A DNA stretch of 64,000 nucleotides from Planctellipticum variicoloris. GTDB taxonomy: Bacteria > Planctomycetota > Planctomycetia > Planctomycetales > Planctomycetaceae. Where the stretch lies: the NCBI RefSeq assembly GCF_030622045.1, contig NZ_CP130886.1:5030001-5094000 (forward strand), in the 5' to 3' direction. Shown piece by piece: positions 29,566 to 39,110 of the stretch (positions within the stretch are counted from its first letter, which is position 1; each line of letters begins with the position of its first letter). Both the position numbers and the translations under genes were made by a program. Under the pieces are notes generated by a model that searched no databases, was not told where the DNA came from, and saw only the letters and a program-made list of their open reading frames with translations.

Positions 29566-31533
29566 ATGACGGTCTCACGTCGCAATTTTCTGTCCGGCCT
29601 CGGGGCCGGCATGGCCGGATACAGCCTGTTGATCGACGGTCGAGAATTGATGCCGTCCGCCGGCGCCGCCGACCTGACGCCGGACGAGATCCGGTCGGCC
29701 TTCGAAACGATCGCCCCGTCGGGCGCCGAGCGCTTTGCCGGCGAACCGAACATGCGGCTGGTCGATCTGAAGTGCGATCTGCTCGTCGCCGGGGGCGGAC
29801 CGGCGGGAGTCTGTGCGGCCCTGGCAGCCGCCCGGCATGGGGCGAAGGTCGTCCTGGTGCAGGACCGGTCGCGGCTGGGGGGGAATTCCTCCAGCGAAGT
29901 GAAGATGCATATCGTCGGGGCGAACAACCACGGCAGCCGGCCGGGCTGGCGCGAAGGGGGGATCATTGAGGAGCTGCGGCTGGAAGACGCCGTCAACAAC
30001 CCGCACCGCTCGTGGGAACTCTGGGACCTGCTCCTCTACGACAAGTGCGTCAGCGAGTCCAACCTGACGCTGCTGCTCGATACGGTCGTTTACGCGGCGG
30101 ATGTGAAGGACGGACAGATCCAGCGGGTCCTGGCCCGCTGCGATAAGACCGAGCACATTTACCGCATTACGTCCAAGCTGTATGCCGACTGTACGGGCGA
30201 CAGCCGGCTGGCGCTGGAAGCGGGCGCGAAAATGCGCTGGGGCGCAGAGTCCCGGCAGGAACTGGGAGAATCGCTAGCCGTCGAAAAGCCGACCCGCGAG
30301 ACGCTCGGCAGCAGCCTGCTCTTTACCGGCCGCGACTACGGCAAGCCGGTCCCCTACACGCCGCCGAAGTGGGCCCGGAAAATCGAAAAGAAGCACCTGC
30401 GGTTCCGGCCGGTCGGGAGCTGGGAATACGGCTACTGGTGGATCGAATGGGGCGGCAAGCTCGACACGATTCGCGACAACGAACGAATTCGCTTCGAGCT
30501 CCTGGCGATCGTCACCGGCGTCTGGGATTACATCAAGAACAGTGGCGAAGTCCAGGGGGCCGAGAACTGGGGCATGGACTGGGTCGGCATGGTCCCCGGC
30601 AAACGCGAAAGCCGGCGGATCGAGGGCGACCATCTCCTCACCCAGCAGGACCTGATGGGCTTCAACGGCGACTTCGACGATGCGGTCGCCATCGGCGGCT
30701 GGTCGCTCGACGATCACCCGCCGGGGGGCTTCGACGCCTTCGAGATCCGCCCCTGCGTGCAGATCAGCCTGCGCGAGGTCTACAACATCCCCTTCCGCTC
30801 CCTCTACAGCCGGGATGTCAGCAACCTGCTGATGGCCGGCCGGAACGCGAGCTGCTCGCACGTGGCGTTCACGTCGACCCGCGTGATGGCGACCTGCGCC
30901 GTGATGGGACAGGGGATGGGGACCGCCGCGGCCCTCTGCCTGGAGCACGGCGAGCTGCCGCACGAGTTCGCCCGCAAGCCCGAACGCCTGACCGAGCTGA
31001 CGCAGACGCTCCTCCGCGACGACCAGACGATCAAAGGCCGCAAGAACGAAGACTCGAACGACTTCGCCCGCAAAGCCAAAGTCACTGCGTCGGCCGTCTA
31101 CAAGGACGCCAAACCGGAGAACGTGATCGACGGCGAAGTCCGCGACATGGAAGGCGAACTGAAGCACCGCTGGGCGGCCCCGCTGGATGGGACCGGCCCC
31201 TGGCTCGACCTAGCCTGGGATCAGCCGCAGACGCTCGGCGAAGTGCAGCTCACCTTCGACACCGGCTTCCATCGCGAGCTGACGCTCTCAGCGAGCGACG
31301 GCGCGACCAAGCGGATGGTCCGCGCGCCGCAGCCGGAAACGGTTCGCGACTACGAACTGATCGCCACGCTGGCGGACGGCAGCCAGAAAGTGCTGACCGA
31401 AGTCCGCGGCAACTACCAGCGACTCCGCCGACACAGGTTCGAGCCGGTCTCCGTGCGCAGCCTGCGACTGCACGTGACAGCGACCAACGGAAGCGAAGAA
31501 GCTCGCGTGTACGAGGTGCGCTGCTACGCGTAA
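29566..31533 (+). CDS. Tat-exported FAD-dependent oxidoreductase with C-terminal carbohydrate-binding-like domain
   Basis: From the ATG at 29566 (AAGGAG 8 bases upstream) the protein has 655 residues. It starts with a twin-arginine signal (SRRNFLSGLGAG). FAD-binding motif GGGPAG is at 76-81, then LVQDRSRLGGNSSSEV and later LLMAGRNASCSHVAF, the pattern of the planctomycete FAD-dependent oxidoreductase family (FAD_oxidored). Residues about 520-655 (KVTASAVYKDAKPENVIDG, WLDLAWDQPQTLGEVQLTFD) look like a galactose-binding or F5/8-type-C beta-sandwich. It probably oxidises or reduces a sugar-like substrate in the periplasm. The gene stands alone. Confidence 0.82.
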   Translation: MTVSRRNFLSGLGAGMAGYSLLIDGRELMPSAGAADLTPDEIRSAFETIAPSGAERFAGEPNMRLVDLKCDLLVAGGGPAGVCAALAAARHGAKVVLVQDRSRLGGNSSSEVKMHIVGANNHGSRPGWREGGIIEELRLEDAVNNPHRSWELWDLLLYDKCVSESNLTLLLDTVVYAADVKDGQIQRVLARCDKTEHIYRITSKLYADCTGDSRLALEAGAKMRWGAESRQELGESLAVEKPTRETLGSSLLFTGRDYGKPVPYTPPKWARKIEKKHLRFRPVGSWEYGYWWIEWGGKLDTIRDNERIRFELLAIVTGVWDYIKNSGEVQGAENWGMDWVGMVPGKRESRRIEGDHLLTQQDLMGFNGDFDDAVAIGGWSLDDHPPGGFDAFEIRPCVQISLREVYNIPFRSLYSRDVSNLLMAGRNASCSHVAFTSTRVMATCAVMGQGMGTAAALCLEHGELPHEFARKPERLTELTQTLLRDDQTIKGRKNEDSNDFARKAKVTASAVYKDAKPENVIDGEVRDMEGELKHRWAAPLDGTGPWLDLAWDQPQTLGEVQLTFDTGFHRELTLSASDGATKRMVRAPQPETVRDYELIATLADGSQKVLTEVRGNYQRLRRHRFEPVSVRSLRLHVTATNGSEEARVYEVRCYA

Positions 31534-31704
31534 TGGCAGGGAAGACCTCTCGCAGAGTCGCAGAGTCGTAGCGGGAAGAGGAACTCGCAGAGAAGACAGA
31601 AGAGAGAAGATTTCACGCAACGGTGCGACGAGGACGCAACGACGCAGCGGAAGAGCTGTCGGAGGAAGTCGAGAGTCGCTTCAACGCCAGGAATCTGGGC
31701 GCCG

Positions 31705-31723
31705 CTGGCGGCTTGTCCGCCAG
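31705..31723. repeat. CTGGCGG hairpin element
   Basis: A 7-bp stem (CTGGCGG / CCGCCAG) has loop CTTGT. A similar but distinct hairpin sits at 55860-55881. Confidence 0.6.
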
Positions 31724-31822
31724 TGCTCTTGGGTGACGGAGATGGCAATCCCAATTTCAGCACTGACAAAGCTCCAAGTCAGCGGCATCGATTCTGAAAC
31801 AGTCCGTCGTTTCGTCTTGTCC

Positions 31823-31850
31823 CGTCTCCCGCTGTCTTCAGCGGGAGACG
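31823..31850. terminator. Perfect 12-bp hairpin
   Basis: CGTCTCCCGCTG pairs perfectly with CAGCGGGAGACG around a TCTT loop. There is no T-tract, so it may be a factor-assisted terminator, an RNA-protection element or a dispersed repeat, not a classical intrinsic terminator. It lies 290 bases past the oxidoreductase stop. Confidence 0.5.
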
Positions 31851-32159
31851 GCCAGGGTGAGGGTCTTCGAAGATGTCGGGGCGTCGTCCACGGAGAACAG
31901 ACAACACGCCTCGCATTTGTTGCCAGTGATTCAGAGCCAGAGAAAAAGTGAGCCGGAAAGCCTCTTTCTCTGGCGAACAGCGATTCGCGATCGGCCTGAA
32001 AAAGACTGGCATATCGACGCCCGCGGCAGCAGTGAAGCTGCCCCGGCGGGAATCCCGTGATTTTTGCTTGGATTCCCTTTTGTGCGCCTGGTAGTGTGCT
32101 TTCGTGCGAGCGTTCCGCACCGGCTGCCACTGGTGGACTCCTGCGAAGGATTGCTTCTC

Positions 32160-33164
32160 ATGCTGCACGTCTCGGGCCGTCGACGTCAGGGATTTACGCT
32201 CATCGAACTCCTGGTGGTGATCGCCATCATCGCCATTCTGATCGCATTGCTGCTCCCCGCCGTTCAACAGGCCCGCGAGGCCGCCCGGCGGACGCAATGC
32301 AAGAATCACCTGAAGCAGTTCGGCCTGGCGATGCACAACTATCACGACGCGTTCAACACGTTTCCGCTCGGCGGGTGCGCGAAATTCTCGCCGGGAACGC
32401 TCGGCGGCGTCGATGTCTACAGCAGCGCCATCACCTCCCTGTTGCCCTACTTCGAACAGTCGAATCTGAAGGGGATCTACAACGATTCGCTCCAATGGGA
32501 GCAGCAGAGCGCCGCGGTGGCGCGAACGGTCATCCCTCTGTTCGTCTGCCCGTCGAACACCGGCGGCAATCCGGTCCGCAACGACCTGCTCGGCTCGCTC
32601 GGCTACCCGTCGGGCGATACGTTCGCCATCAGCAACTACATCTTCTGTCGCGGCGCGGCCCCCTACTGGTGCAACGCTCCCGCGAACATCCCGGCAAGCG
32701 TCAAGGGGATGTTCGACCTGAATCTGACGACGCGCATGCGCGACCTGACCGACGGGACCACCAACACTATCGCCATGGGCGAAGGCGCCTCGGGCTCCAA
32801 CTGGAAACTGAGCCACAACCATCCGATCACCGGCCAGCCGCTCCTCGCGGAACAGGCCTGGCTGATCGCCCAGCCCGCCAGCACGGTCTTTAACGCCAGC
32901 GGCCTGTTTTCGGCGAGTTTGTATGGAACGACCTTCGTGCCGATGAACCTGAAGCCCGTCGTGGATACATCCATCGACGAGGCGGCTCTCAGCAACTGCA
33001 CCGGCGGAAACGACCGCACCAGCAACTTTCGCAGCGACCACGTCGGCGGCGGTCACTTCCTGATGGGAGACGGCTCCGTTCACTTCCTCTCGGAAAACAT
33101 GGATCAAGCCATCTACCGCAATCTGTCGACGACGCAGGGCGGCGAAGTCGTCAGCTTCCCGTAG
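32160..33164 (+). CDS. DUF1559 pseudopilin-like protein
   Basis: The product has 334 residues from the ATG at 32160. The class III signal ([19 protein letters not shown]) and [17 protein letters not shown] are nearly the same as in the other two DUF1559 proteins of the window. The C-terminal motif is [12 protein letters not shown]. No lipoprotein gene is adjacent, unlike the other two copies. An in-frame upstream extension to 32064 exists, but the AAGGA site and the pilin-like signal fix the start at 32160. Confidence 0.92.
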   Translation: MLHVSGRRRQGFTLIELLVVIAIIAILIALLLPAVQQAREAARRTQCKNHLKQFGLAMHNYHDAFNTFPLGGCAKFSPGTLGGVDVYSSAITSLLPYFEQSNLKGIYNDSLQWEQQSAAVARTVIPLFVCPSNTGGNPVRNDLLGSLGYPSGDTFAISNYIFCRGAAPYWCNAPANIPASVKGMFDLNLTTRMRDLTDGTTNTIAMGEGASGSNWKLSHNHPITGQPLLAEQAWLIAQPASTVFNASGLFSASLYGTTFVPMNLKPVVDTSIDEAALSNCTGGNDRTSNFRSDHVGGGHFLMGDGSVHFLSENMDQAIYRNLSTTQGGEVVSFP

Positions 33165-33233
33165 TGCTTGCGCGGCAATTTGCTCCCGCAACAAGTGCCA
33201 GGCTCTGATCCGCGACACCGACATCGCCCCGCT

Positions 33234-33420
33234 TCACCGCAGGATGAGTTCGGCCGTATCGGCGGCGTTGAAAGTGCGCTCGACCTCGCCCGAACTTTCT
33301 CCGTCGCGTCCTTCATCGTTGAGAAGGCATCGGCACTCAATCCGCGCCGTCGTCCGAGTCAAAGACCATCACGGGTTCGCCGCGCCGCAGGGCGACGAAC
33401 TGTTCAGCAGTCAATGTCAT
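33234..33420 (-). pseudogene. Frameshifted small antitoxin-like gene remnant
   Basis: An ATG at 33420 begins MTLTAEQFVALRRGEPV, a sequence that looks like a small planctomycete antitoxin or regulator, and the frame ends after 27 codons. The next frame continues with a protein-like string (ARIECRCLLNDEGRDGE, then EVERTFNAADTAELILR) and a stop at 33234-33236. The joined reading would be about 60 residues. No toxin partner is seen nearby. The call is tentative. Confidence 0.35.
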
Positions 33421-33581
33421 CGACAAGTCCTCCAGCGAGGTTGTTCACACGATACCAACCGACGACAAGACGTCTGTATCGATGAGGCAAAGCCGGCTAG
33501 AATCAGCACGCGGGGTTTCGGCGTGCGGCATCGCGATCATTCGCAGAATCTGATTTAAGTTCATCCTCCTGGGGTCCGTCA

Positions 33582-34535
33582 ATGCGACGTTATTGGGTCA
33601 TTGCTCCGGTGGAATCAAAGCATGCCGACTTGTTCGACAATGTCTGGTCATTCGATCGCACTAATGAGGTGATCTCCATCGGCTGGGGCGAGCTCGGAGA
33701 CTTCTCCAAATTGACCCGCGAAGAGTTACAAGATGCGGTTGCTTCTGCATATCCTGAGAGGCCGCCTCAAACACGATCACTCTTTGCCAACATGCTTTGG
33801 GACTTCTATCACGAGATCAAGCCGGGAGACATCATCCTTGCCCGGCGCGGTCGCAAGTTACTTGCCGGATTGGGAACCGTCACCAGCACGGCTTATTTTG
33901 CACAGGGAAAGAATCCGCATTTATCACCACCGGGCTATTCACACCCCAATTCTCTTGGCGTTGAATGGCATGACTCACCCCAGAACAAAGGCTTCCCTAC
34001 AGTCGTTTTTCCAATGATAACTCTGTCTGAGGTGTCTGAAGAACAGTACCGCGGGTTCTTGGGAGGTACTGATCTCGGCGAGGAGTTGGATCGCGAACTG
34101 CTCCAGCCAAAATCGAATGGCGCAGTTGAAGATCCCAGCGAGTTTGTCCTTGAGAAGTATCTCGAGGAGTTCATCGTGAGCAATTTTCAGGGCATCTTCA
34201 AAGGCGAACTTCAGATCTATCAAGACCCGGATGGCGAGCTTGGACAACAATATCAAACCGACATCGGTCCAATTGACATTCTTGCGATCACCAGAGATTC
34301 AAACGGATTCGTCGTTATTGAACTCAAGAAGGGGCGTTCATCAGATCAAGTCGTGGGACAAATTCTACGGTATATGGGATGGGTTAAAAGAAATCTCTGT
34401 TCAGACGGGCAAAGCGTTCGAGGACTGGTAATTTGTCGCGACTCGGATGCCAAACTGGCATACGCGATTGAAATGACGAACAACATCGATGTCCGATATT
34501 ATTCAGTCTCATTCAAACTTAAGGACTCGCCCTGA
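33582..34535 (+). CDS. NucS-like PD-(D/E)xK endonuclease with N-terminal EVE/PUA-like region
   Basis: In this 317-residue protein, residues about 190-300 match the C-terminal nuclease half of NucS/DUF91 proteins. Catalytic candidates are D232 (GPIDILAI), E247 and K249 (VVIELKKG), and QILRYMGWVKRNL supplies the conserved Q and R. The N-terminal 160 residues (YWVIAPV, VISIGWGELGDFSKL, IKPGDIILARRGRKLLAGLGTV) resemble EVE/PUA-like modules that sense modified or damaged bases, not the NucS beta domain. It probably cuts DNA in repair or defence. Four sampled 60-base lines total 123 of 240 G+C, lower than neighbours, which suggests acquisition. It stands alone. Confidence 0.72.
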   Translation: MRRYWVIAPVESKHADLFDNVWSFDRTNEVISIGWGELGDFSKLTREELQDAVASAYPERPPQTRSLFANMLWDFYHEIKPGDIILARRGRKLLAGLGTVTSTAYFAQGKNPHLSPPGYSHPNSLGVEWHDSPQNKGFPTVVFPMITLSEVSEEQYRGFLGGTDLGEELDRELLQPKSNGAVEDPSEFVLEKYLEEFIVSNFQGIFKGELQIYQDPDGELGQQYQTDIGPIDILAITRDSNGFVVIELKKGRSSDQVVGQILRYMGWVKRNLCSDGQSVRGLVICRDSDAKLAYAIEMTNNIDVRYYSVSFKLKDSP

Positions 34536-34666
34536 TTGCGGGGTATTGTCACCGATGCAAGGCCGCAGGCGGCCAGCGCATCGTCAGGCGGAGACTCAGC
34601 GAATCGCCCTGCCTAACTTTGCACTTTTCATTTTGCATTTTTCACTTTGCACTACTTTCCGACCAA

Positions 34667-36154
34667 TCACGCCAGAATCTCCCCCAGCACCCGCCCCCCC
34701 ACATCCGTCAAACTCTCATCCCGCCCCTGATGAAAATACGTCAGCAGCTCGTGATCCAGCCCCAACTGGTGCAGCATCGTCGCATGCAGGTCGTGGACGT
34801 GGACTTTGTCCGTGACCGCCTCAAAACCGAAGTCGTCCGTTTCGCCGTAAGAAATGCCCCCCTTGATCCCGCCCCCCGCCATCCACATCGAGAAGCCGTA
34901 GGGGTTGTGATTCCGCCCCGGCTCCCCCTGCCCTTCGCTGAACGGCATTCGGCCGAACTCGCCCCCCCAGATGATCAGCGTCTCGTCGAGCAGCCCGCGC
35001 TGTTCGAGGTCAGTCAGTAACGCCGCGATCGGCTGATCGACTTCGCCGGCGTGTTGCCCGTGGTTGGTCTCGATGCTCTTGTGAGCGTCCCACGTCTCTT
35101 CGAGATGCCCGCCCCCCGAATAGAGCTGCACGAACCGGACGCCCCGCTCGATCAGCCGGCGGGCCACCAGGCAGTTCCGGCCGTATTCATCGGTCGGCTG
35201 TTTCCCCACGCCGTACAAGTCGAGCGTGGCCTGCGTTTCCTGGGCGAGATCGACGGCCTCCGGAGCGGCGGCCTGCATCCGATAGGCCAGCTCGAACGTG
35301 TTGATCCGCGCGGCGAGATCGGCTCCGCCCGGCCGACTGGCGAGGTGTTCGTGGTTGATCTTCGCCAGCAGGTCGAGCTGTTCCCGCTGAATCTCCTGGG
35401 TGATATGCCCCGGCCGCTGCAGGTCGAGGATCGGATTGCCCGACGGGCGGAACAGCGTTCCCTGGTAGGTCGACGGCATGAAGCCGCTCGACCAGTTCGG
35501 CTGCCCGCCGATCGGCCCGCCCCGCTTGTCGAGGATCACCACGTAACCGGGCAGATTCTGATTCTCGGTCCCCAGTCCGTAGACGGCCCAGCTCCCCAGC
35601 GACGGCCGGCCGATGAGCGTCTTTCCGGTATTCATCTGCACGAGGGCCGAACCGTGCGCGTGGCTGTCGGCGTGGCACGACTTAATCACCGCCAGCTTGT
35701 CGGCGTGTTTGCGGACGTTGGGAAAGAAGTCCGAGATCAGCAGCCCGCTCTCGCCCCCCGGTCGAAAGGGCCGAAACGCCGGCGTCAGAAAACCGACCTT
35801 CCGTCCCCCCGAGTTGATGAACTTGCGGCCGGCAGGCAACGGCTGCCCCGCATACCGCTGCAGTTCCGGCTTGAAGTCGAACGTATCGACCTGGCTCGGA
35901 CCGCCGTTCATCATCAGAAAAATGACGTGCTTCGCCTTGGCCGGGAGCTGGCTCGGCCGGTCAGCCAGTGGATTCTCGGCCGTCGCGCCGCGCGCCTGCC
36001 GCGTGAAAAAGCCCTGGCCGTCGAGCAGACTGGCAAGGGCGACGCCGGCGAACCCGGCGCCCATCTCCCAGACGAACTCCCGACGGGTCTGTCCGCAGGG
36101 GAACGTCGGGGTGTGAGGTTGCTGCGACCTGCCGGGGGTGGGTTCAATCGACAT
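34667..36154 (-). CDS. DUF1501 Tat-exported protein
   Basis: The 495-residue product has a twin-arginine signal (QTRREFVWEMGAGFAG, RR at 24-25) and the DUF1501 pattern, a sulfatase-like (alkaline-phosphatase-superfamily) fold. Motifs seen are HVIFLMMNGGPSQVDTFD, ARRLIERGVRFVQLYSGG and ETLIIWGGEFGRMP. It is exported. The role is unknown, but the family is almost always encoded next to a PSCyt1/DUF1549/DUF1553 gene, as here. The ATG at 36154 lies inside the end of that gene (11-bp overlap), so the longer frame to 36325 is not used. Confidence 0.92.
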   Translation of the reverse strand: MSIEPTPGRSQQPHTPTFPCGQTRREFVWEMGAGFAGVALASLLDGQGFFTRQARGATAENPLADRPSQLPAKAKHVIFLMMNGGPSQVDTFDFKPELQRYAGQPLPAGRKFINSGGRKVGFLTPAFRPFRPGGESGLLISDFFPNVRKHADKLAVIKSCHADSHAHGSALVQMNTGKTLIGRPSLGSWAVYGLGTENQNLPGYVVILDKRGGPIGGQPNWSSGFMPSTYQGTLFRPSGNPILDLQRPGHITQEIQREQLDLLAKINHEHLASRPGGADLAARINTFELAYRMQAAAPEAVDLAQETQATLDLYGVGKQPTDEYGRNCLVARRLIERGVRFVQLYSGGGHLEETWDAHKSIETNHGQHAGEVDQPIAALLTDLEQRGLLDETLIIWGGEFGRMPFSEGQGEPGRNHNPYGFSMWMAGGGIKGGISYGETDDFGFEAVTDKVHVHDLHATMLHQLGLDHELLTYFHQGRDESLTDVGGRVLGEILA

Positions 36155-39110
36155 GGAGGAACTCGTTGCAGTTGAGCAGAACGTGACAGAGCGACGCGAG
36201 GGCGAGAAATTCGGGGCTGCGGACGGGCTCCGCGGCGGTGAAGCCGTAACTGAGGGCGAGCTGCCGCCAGAGCCCGAGGCGTTCGGCATCGGACAGGGCG
36301 CGATCGAAGACATAAATCTCGGCAATGTCGCCGTGCCAGTATTCCCCCTGAATGTTCCCCTGCTGGCCGATCACCCAGGGCGTGCCGAGCTTCCGCGGCG
36401 AGAGGGGACCCCGTTTGTTGCCGATCAGCCGGTCGTTGTGAAAGACCTGGGCGTCGTGTTCATCGGCAAGGGCCATCCAGACGGCGGTCTGCGAAGTCTG
36501 CACGCCGTTGGCGCCGACGATGTAGTCATCCGACAGTCGCACGGTATTCGTGCCGGTGAGCCCGAAGAAGATCGTCTTGCCGAGATCGGGGCCGAAGGCC
36601 CAGTTGGAGAGAATCTCGCGGTGGTTGGTGTGTTTCGCGCGGTCGTTGGCGACGGCGACGAACGTGAACTCGGTCCGCGGCAGAAGCTCGTCGCTGAAAT
36701 TCAGAAACCGGGCCTCTCCATCGAACTGCAGGGTGGGTCGTTCGGAGCCCGGAAGTTTTGCGACGACGGGCCGCTTGTTGCGATCGGACTGCACCGCGTG
36801 GTGCTCGCGGCCGGACTGATCAAGCCAGCGTGCCACGCGTCCATTGTCATCCAGTTCAACGCCGGTCGAGGCGGTCAGATGCAGCGTCAGCGCATCGGCG
36901 GCGGGCAAGGCCATCTCTACCGGATCGTCGGCCGGTTTGACGGTCTGCTGAGCGACGAAACGCTGGCGTTGTGATTCCAGGTGGTCCAGACCGGCCCGCA
37001 GTTCCGTCGCCGAAGGCTGGCGGCCGAGTACGATCCGCCAGGCCGACTCGATCTGCGAGGCCGGCGAATCGCCGTGTGCCAGCAGCCGCTCGGCGAGGGC
37101 GTCGCTCTGTGCGTGGACGAAGTCGTTGTTGAGCAGCGCCAGCGCCTGCGGAGCCACGTTCGAGACATCCCGCTGTTCGCACGGCTGGGTGGAATCGGCA
37201 AGGTCAAACACCGTCATAAACGGCGAGAGGAGGCTCCGCTGCGAGTAAAGATACAACGACCGGCGATGCTGCTCGGCCTCGGGAGCCGCCTGCCACGCGC
37301 CCGCTTTGCGCGAGAGCCCTTCGAGCCCTTCGTTGCTGACGGTCGGCCGGAATCCGGGACCGTACAGCCGGTCGTCGAGACCGCTGCCGGCCACAAGCAG
37401 GCGATCGCGGAGAGCTTCGGCATCCAGCCGGCGGCGCTCCGCATGCCACCACAGGCGATTGGCAGCGTCTTTCAACTGGAACTCTGCCGCCCGCGGATGG
37501 ACCGAAGCCTGCTGATAGACCCGGCTCGTCAGCAGCAGCCGATGAATGTGCTTCAGGCTCCAGGAGTGGTCAACCAGTTCCGCGGCAAGCCAGTCGAGCA
37601 GTTCGGGATGCGTCGGCTTGTCGCCCGTGTAGCCGAAGTTGTTCGGAGAACGAACCAGTCCCGCCCCAAAGTGGTGCTGCCAGAGACGATTGACCGCCAG
37701 ACGCGCGGTCAGCGGGTTCCGCGGGTCGGCGATCCATTCGGCAAGCTGCAGCCGGCGCGTCGTCGTCCGGCTGCCGGCAGGCGGAGGATCGAGCGGCCGG
37801 TCCAGTTCCGGCGCAAACGACAGCACGCCCGCTTCGACGATGTCCTTCGGTCGGAGCGGATCGCCCTTTGCGAGCAGACGCAACGGCGGCGGTGTCTTCG
37901 AGAGATCCGTCCAGCCCAGAGCATCGCTCCCCAGCTCCTCTTTCGACGGCCCTCCCAGCAGCTCGCCTCCGCGGGCTTCAATCGGGCCGGCCCAGAAGGC
38001 GGCCCCGATCCGGTAATAGTCAACCTGGGGAATGGGGTCGAACTTGTGATCGTGACAGCGGGCGCACTTGACCGTCAGCCCCTGAAACGCCGTCGTCGTG
38101 GCGTGAACCAGATCTTCGAGACGATCGTACTTGTATTCTTCCGGATCATTGGGCTCGTCGTTCCAGGTTCCCAGCCGCAGAAAGCCGGTCGCGACGACGG
38201 AATCTTCCGTCCGGTCCGGAAGCTCGTCTCCCGCTAGCTGCTCGATGACGAATCGGTTATAGGGCAGATCGTCATTGAACGACCGCACCACCCAGTCGCG
38301 GTAGCGCCAGGCGCCCGGCTTCTCCTGGTCCCGCTCGTAGCCGCTGGTGTCGGCATAGCGGACCAGATCCAGCCAGTACCGCGCCCAGCGTTCGCCGAAG
38401 TGCGGCGACGCCAGCAGACGGTCGACGAGCAGCTCCCACGCCTCCGGTCGTGGATCGGCGACAAAGGCTTCGATCTCTTCAGCCGGCGCTGGCAGCCCCC
38501 AGAGATCTTCATAGGCCCGGCGAATAAGCGTTGCGCGATCGGCGGGCGGGGCCGCTTCCAGGCCTGCCTGCATGAGTGACCGCGCGATGAAGGCGTCGAT
38601 CGGGTTCTGTGCCGTCGTCGTCGCGGGGACAGCCGGCCGACGGACCGGCTGCAGCGACCACCAGTCGCGACCGCCCCGGACGTCCGTGGTCCGCTCATAA
38701 AGATCAAGCGTGCGCCCCGACGGCCAGGGGGCGCCGGCCGCAACCCACCCCTTCAGCACGGCCACTTCCTCCGGGGGAAGTACGACCGGCTTTCCCTGTC
38801 GCGGCGGGGGCATCTCGCCGGCCAGGACGCGTTCGATCAGCGGGCTTGCGTGCAGCTTGTCGAGGGTCAGGACCGGGCCGCCGTCGCCGCCCCGCTTGAG
38901 GCCATCGGCGTTCGCCAGCACAAGTCCGCCGTTGGCGTCGTGTGTGTTGTGGCATTCAAGACAGCGACGGACGAGCAGGGACGCCACTTCCCGTTCGAAA
39001 TCGGGCGGGGCGGCGACCGCGGCCGCGGTGCCGAGGGCGATCGTGCCGCAGATTGCAGTCAGTCGGGCGAGCGTCAGTGCGAGCATTGTCGGACCTCGAA
39101 GCAATGTCAT
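36144..39110 (-). CDS. PSCyt1/DUF1549/DUF1553 cytochrome-like protein with inserted LamG-like domain
   Basis: The 988-residue protein has a signal peptide (to about residue 34) and a heme c motif CLECH at 50-54. DUF1549 and DUF1553 follow; a second CxxCH (CARCH) lies near residue 345. DUF1553 signatures are seen (RLAVNRLWQHHFG, VAPQALALLNNDFVH). Residues about 731-960 are a LamG/concanavalin-like beta-sandwich (RVARWLDQSGREHHAV, EIYVFDRALSDAER). The usual DUF1553 end (LCHVLLNCNEFLHVD) comes only after it, so the domain is inserted in the tail. It is exported, and binds heme and probably a glycan. The ATG at 39110 overlaps the ROK stop as ATGA. Confidence 0.92.
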   Translation of the reverse strand: MTLLRGPTMLALTLARLTAICGTIALGTAAAVAAPPDFEREVASLLVRRCLECHNTHDANGGLVLANADGLKRGGDGGPVLTLDKLHASPLIERVLAGEMPPPRQGKPVVLPPEEVAVLKGWVAAGAPWPSGRTLDLYERTTDVRGGRDWWSLQPVRRPAVPATTTAQNPIDAFIARSLMQAGLEAAPPADRATLIRRAYEDLWGLPAPAEEIEAFVADPRPEAWELLVDRLLASPHFGERWARYWLDLVRYADTSGYERDQEKPGAWRYRDWVVRSFNDDLPYNRFVIEQLAGDELPDRTEDSVVATGFLRLGTWNDEPNDPEEYKYDRLEDLVHATTTAFQGLTVKCARCHDHKFDPIPQVDYYRIGAAFWAGPIEARGGELLGGPSKEELGSDALGWTDLSKTPPPLRLLAKGDPLRPKDIVEAGVLSFAPELDRPLDPPPAGSRTTTRRLQLAEWIADPRNPLTARLAVNRLWQHHFGAGLVRSPNNFGYTGDKPTHPELLDWLAAELVDHSWSLKHIHRLLLTSRVYQQASVHPRAAEFQLKDAANRLWWHAERRRLDAEALRDRLLVAGSGLDDRLYGPGFRPTVSNEGLEGLSRKAGAWQAAPEAEQHRRSLYLYSQRSLLSPFMTVFDLADSTQPCEQRDVSNVAPQALALLNNDFVHAQSDALAERLLAHGDSPASQIESAWRIVLGRQPSATELRAGLDHLESQRQRFVAQQTVKPADDPVEMALPAADALTLHLTASTGVELDDNGRVARWLDQSGREHHAVQSDRNKRPVVAKLPGSERPTLQFDGEARFLNFSDELLPRTEFTFVAVANDRAKHTNHREILSNWAFGPDLGKTIFFGLTGTNTVRLSDDYIVGANGVQTSQTAVWMALADEHDAQVFHNDRLIGNKRGPLSPRKLGTPWVIGQQGNIQGEYWHGDIAEIYVFDRALSDAERLGLWRQLALSYGFTAAEPVRSPEFLALASLCHVLLNCNEFLHVD

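Larger units (their letters stand above)
31534..32159. other. Intergenic region with hairpins and micro-repeats
   Basis: The 626 bases before the second DUF1559 gene hold no supported gene. The first 120 bases are purine-rich dispersed-repeat-like sequence (GAAGACAGAAGAGAGAAG, then ACGCAACGACGCAG). Two hairpins follow, listed separately. AAGGA about 10 bases before 32160 is the ribosome binding site for DUF1559. Confidence 0.4.

Noticed and set aside
33244-33558. 104-codon plus-strand frame upstream of the nuclease
   Set aside because: It is mostly antisense to the antitoxin-like remnant and has no ribosome binding site or family pattern.
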